Part shown: positions 14,469 through 15,064 of the stretch, piece after piece | How positions within the stretch are numbered: position 1 is the first letter of the stretch | Layout of the letters: every line of letters starts with the position of its first letter | Assembly: GCA_029937135.1 (NCBI GenBank) | Contig: JAPYQX010000021.1 | Span: 2,861 to 17,924 of the forward strand | DNA length: 15,064 nt | Source of the DNA: Nitrospinota bacterium | GTDB lineage: Bacteria > UBA8248 | Reading direction: 5' to 3' | Made by a program: the position numbers and the translations under genes | The notes under the pieces: generated by a model | Databases searched by the model: none | Told to the model about the DNA's origin: nothing | The model's input: only the letters and a program-made list of their open reading frames with translations

Positions 14469-15064
14469 CTAAAAAAGATCCTTCGTAACAGGAATGCCTT
14501 CATAGTCCTTTTCGGTGAGAGGGCGGTCCGGTGCAATATCCAGCTTCTTGAGATACTCGTAGGTCTGACGCAGGTGCTGAAAGCAGTGGGCCAATGCCAA
14601 CTCGAGGAGCTGATGGAGCGTCTTTTCACCCGCATAGGTCGGGAGTGACTTCTCAAGCAGGCCTGTCTTGTCGCCGATGAGGTAGGGTTCAACTTCTTTT
14701 TCCACCTCATCGCCGTACGCGCAAATATCTTCAGGTGTATTGAGCCCAGCGGCCTCGTAGTCCATATCTTTTCGGTAATTCGTCACGGCCGCTCGCGTGT
14801 ACTCACCCACTTCGAGCGATTCGAGACAAACCCGGATCCGCTCGAAAATGTGCCAAGTGAGCATACGCAGGTCGCGCTTCCGTTTTGGGGTCTCCCAGGT
14901 GAGCTTGTCCGGGGGAATCTGCCGGACAGCACGCTTCGTTGCTTCGAAAACGAACCGGAACTTCTCAAGCATCCATTCAGGCTCGGGCAACTCGTCGCCG
15001 CCTTTATCGAGGCCGAAAGTTTCGATCAGCTCCTTGGCGTTGAAGCCGATGACTTGTCTATCCC
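14469..15064 (-). CDS. DinB-family protein, probably fused to a glutaredoxin domain (runs off right edge)
   Basis: The frame is open through the right edge, giving 197 visible residues. The C-terminal part is a DinB-like four-helix bundle with the family's metal-binding histidine triad: one His in LTWHIFERIR and two in LALAHCFQHLRQTYEYL (HxxxH spacing). DinB proteins include thiol-dependent metalloenzymes, and the reaction here is unknown. A TTG at 14990 could start a DinB-only protein, but the frame continues upstream as DRQVIGFNAKELIETFGL. That resembles the last strand and helix of glutaredoxins (usually xVxGFxxxxLxxLL). A Grx-DinB fusion starting outside the window is therefore more likely. 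It is on the minus strand, with the mobile element beyond its 3' end. Confidence 0.82.
   Translation of the reverse strand, partial: DRQVIGFNAKELIETFGLDKGGDELPEPEWMLEKFRFVFEATKRAVRQIPPDKLTWETPKRKRDLRMLTWHIFERIRVCLESLEVGEYTRAAVTNYRKDMDYEAAGLNTPEDICAYGDEVEKEVEPYLIGDKTGLLEKSLPTYAGEKTLHQLLELALAHCFQHLRQTYEYLKKLDIAPDRPLTEKDYEGIPVTKDLF

Overview
The window is bacterial, about 58-60% GC by eye, with dense short-spaced genes, Shine-Dalgarno sites and one IS-type mobile element. The adjacent dnaX and signal recognition particle (SRP) RNA genes are core chromosome. The rest is mostly accessory catabolism: molybdenum hydroxylases, a VOC protein, a fumarylacetoacetate-hydrolase-type enzyme, an aldo/keto reductase and a carboxymuconolactone-decarboxylase-type protein. 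This suggests a free-living heterotroph. I cannot name the lineage from sequence alone.

Region 1 (1-2370, minus strand). The N-terminal 383 codons of dnaX (DNA polymerase III gamma/tau) run off the left edge. Just upstream is the SRP RNA, then an EamA-type membrane transporter. Region 2 (2477-4669, minus). A flavin-binding PPOX-fold protein has its own TATAAT promoter. A CMD-family protein is followed closely by an aldo/keto reductase as a likely two-gene unit. A palindrome lies upstream of the CMD gene. Region 3 (4670-5065). This is non-coding and holds two unrelated short tandem repeats.

Region 4 (5066-13461) is the metabolic core. Two transcription units diverge from a 475-bp control region. 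The minus arm is a VOC metalloenzyme then a molybdenum hydroxylase large subunit. The plus arm is a FAH-family enzyme, a second molybdenum hydroxylase large subunit, and two back-to-back metallo-beta-lactamase-fold proteins 2 bp apart. No FeS or FAD subunit of a molybdenum hydroxylase is encoded in the window. Together the enzymes resemble a pathway that hydroxylates a ring, opens it and hydrolyses a C-C or lactone/ester product, but the substrate cannot be read from sequence. The FAH protein has substitutions at a usual metal ligand and at a usual lysine. The first MBL protein has lost nearly all metal ligands, while the second keeps several.

Region 5 (13490-14389) is an 898-bp mobile element with perfect 36-bp terminal inverted repeats. 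Its transposase appears internally deleted, and two extra partial copies of the end sequence lie inside it. Region 6 (14469-15064, minus) is a DinB-family gene that continues past the right edge. Its visible N-terminal part looks like the end of a glutaredoxin domain, so it is probably a glutaredoxin-DinB fusion.
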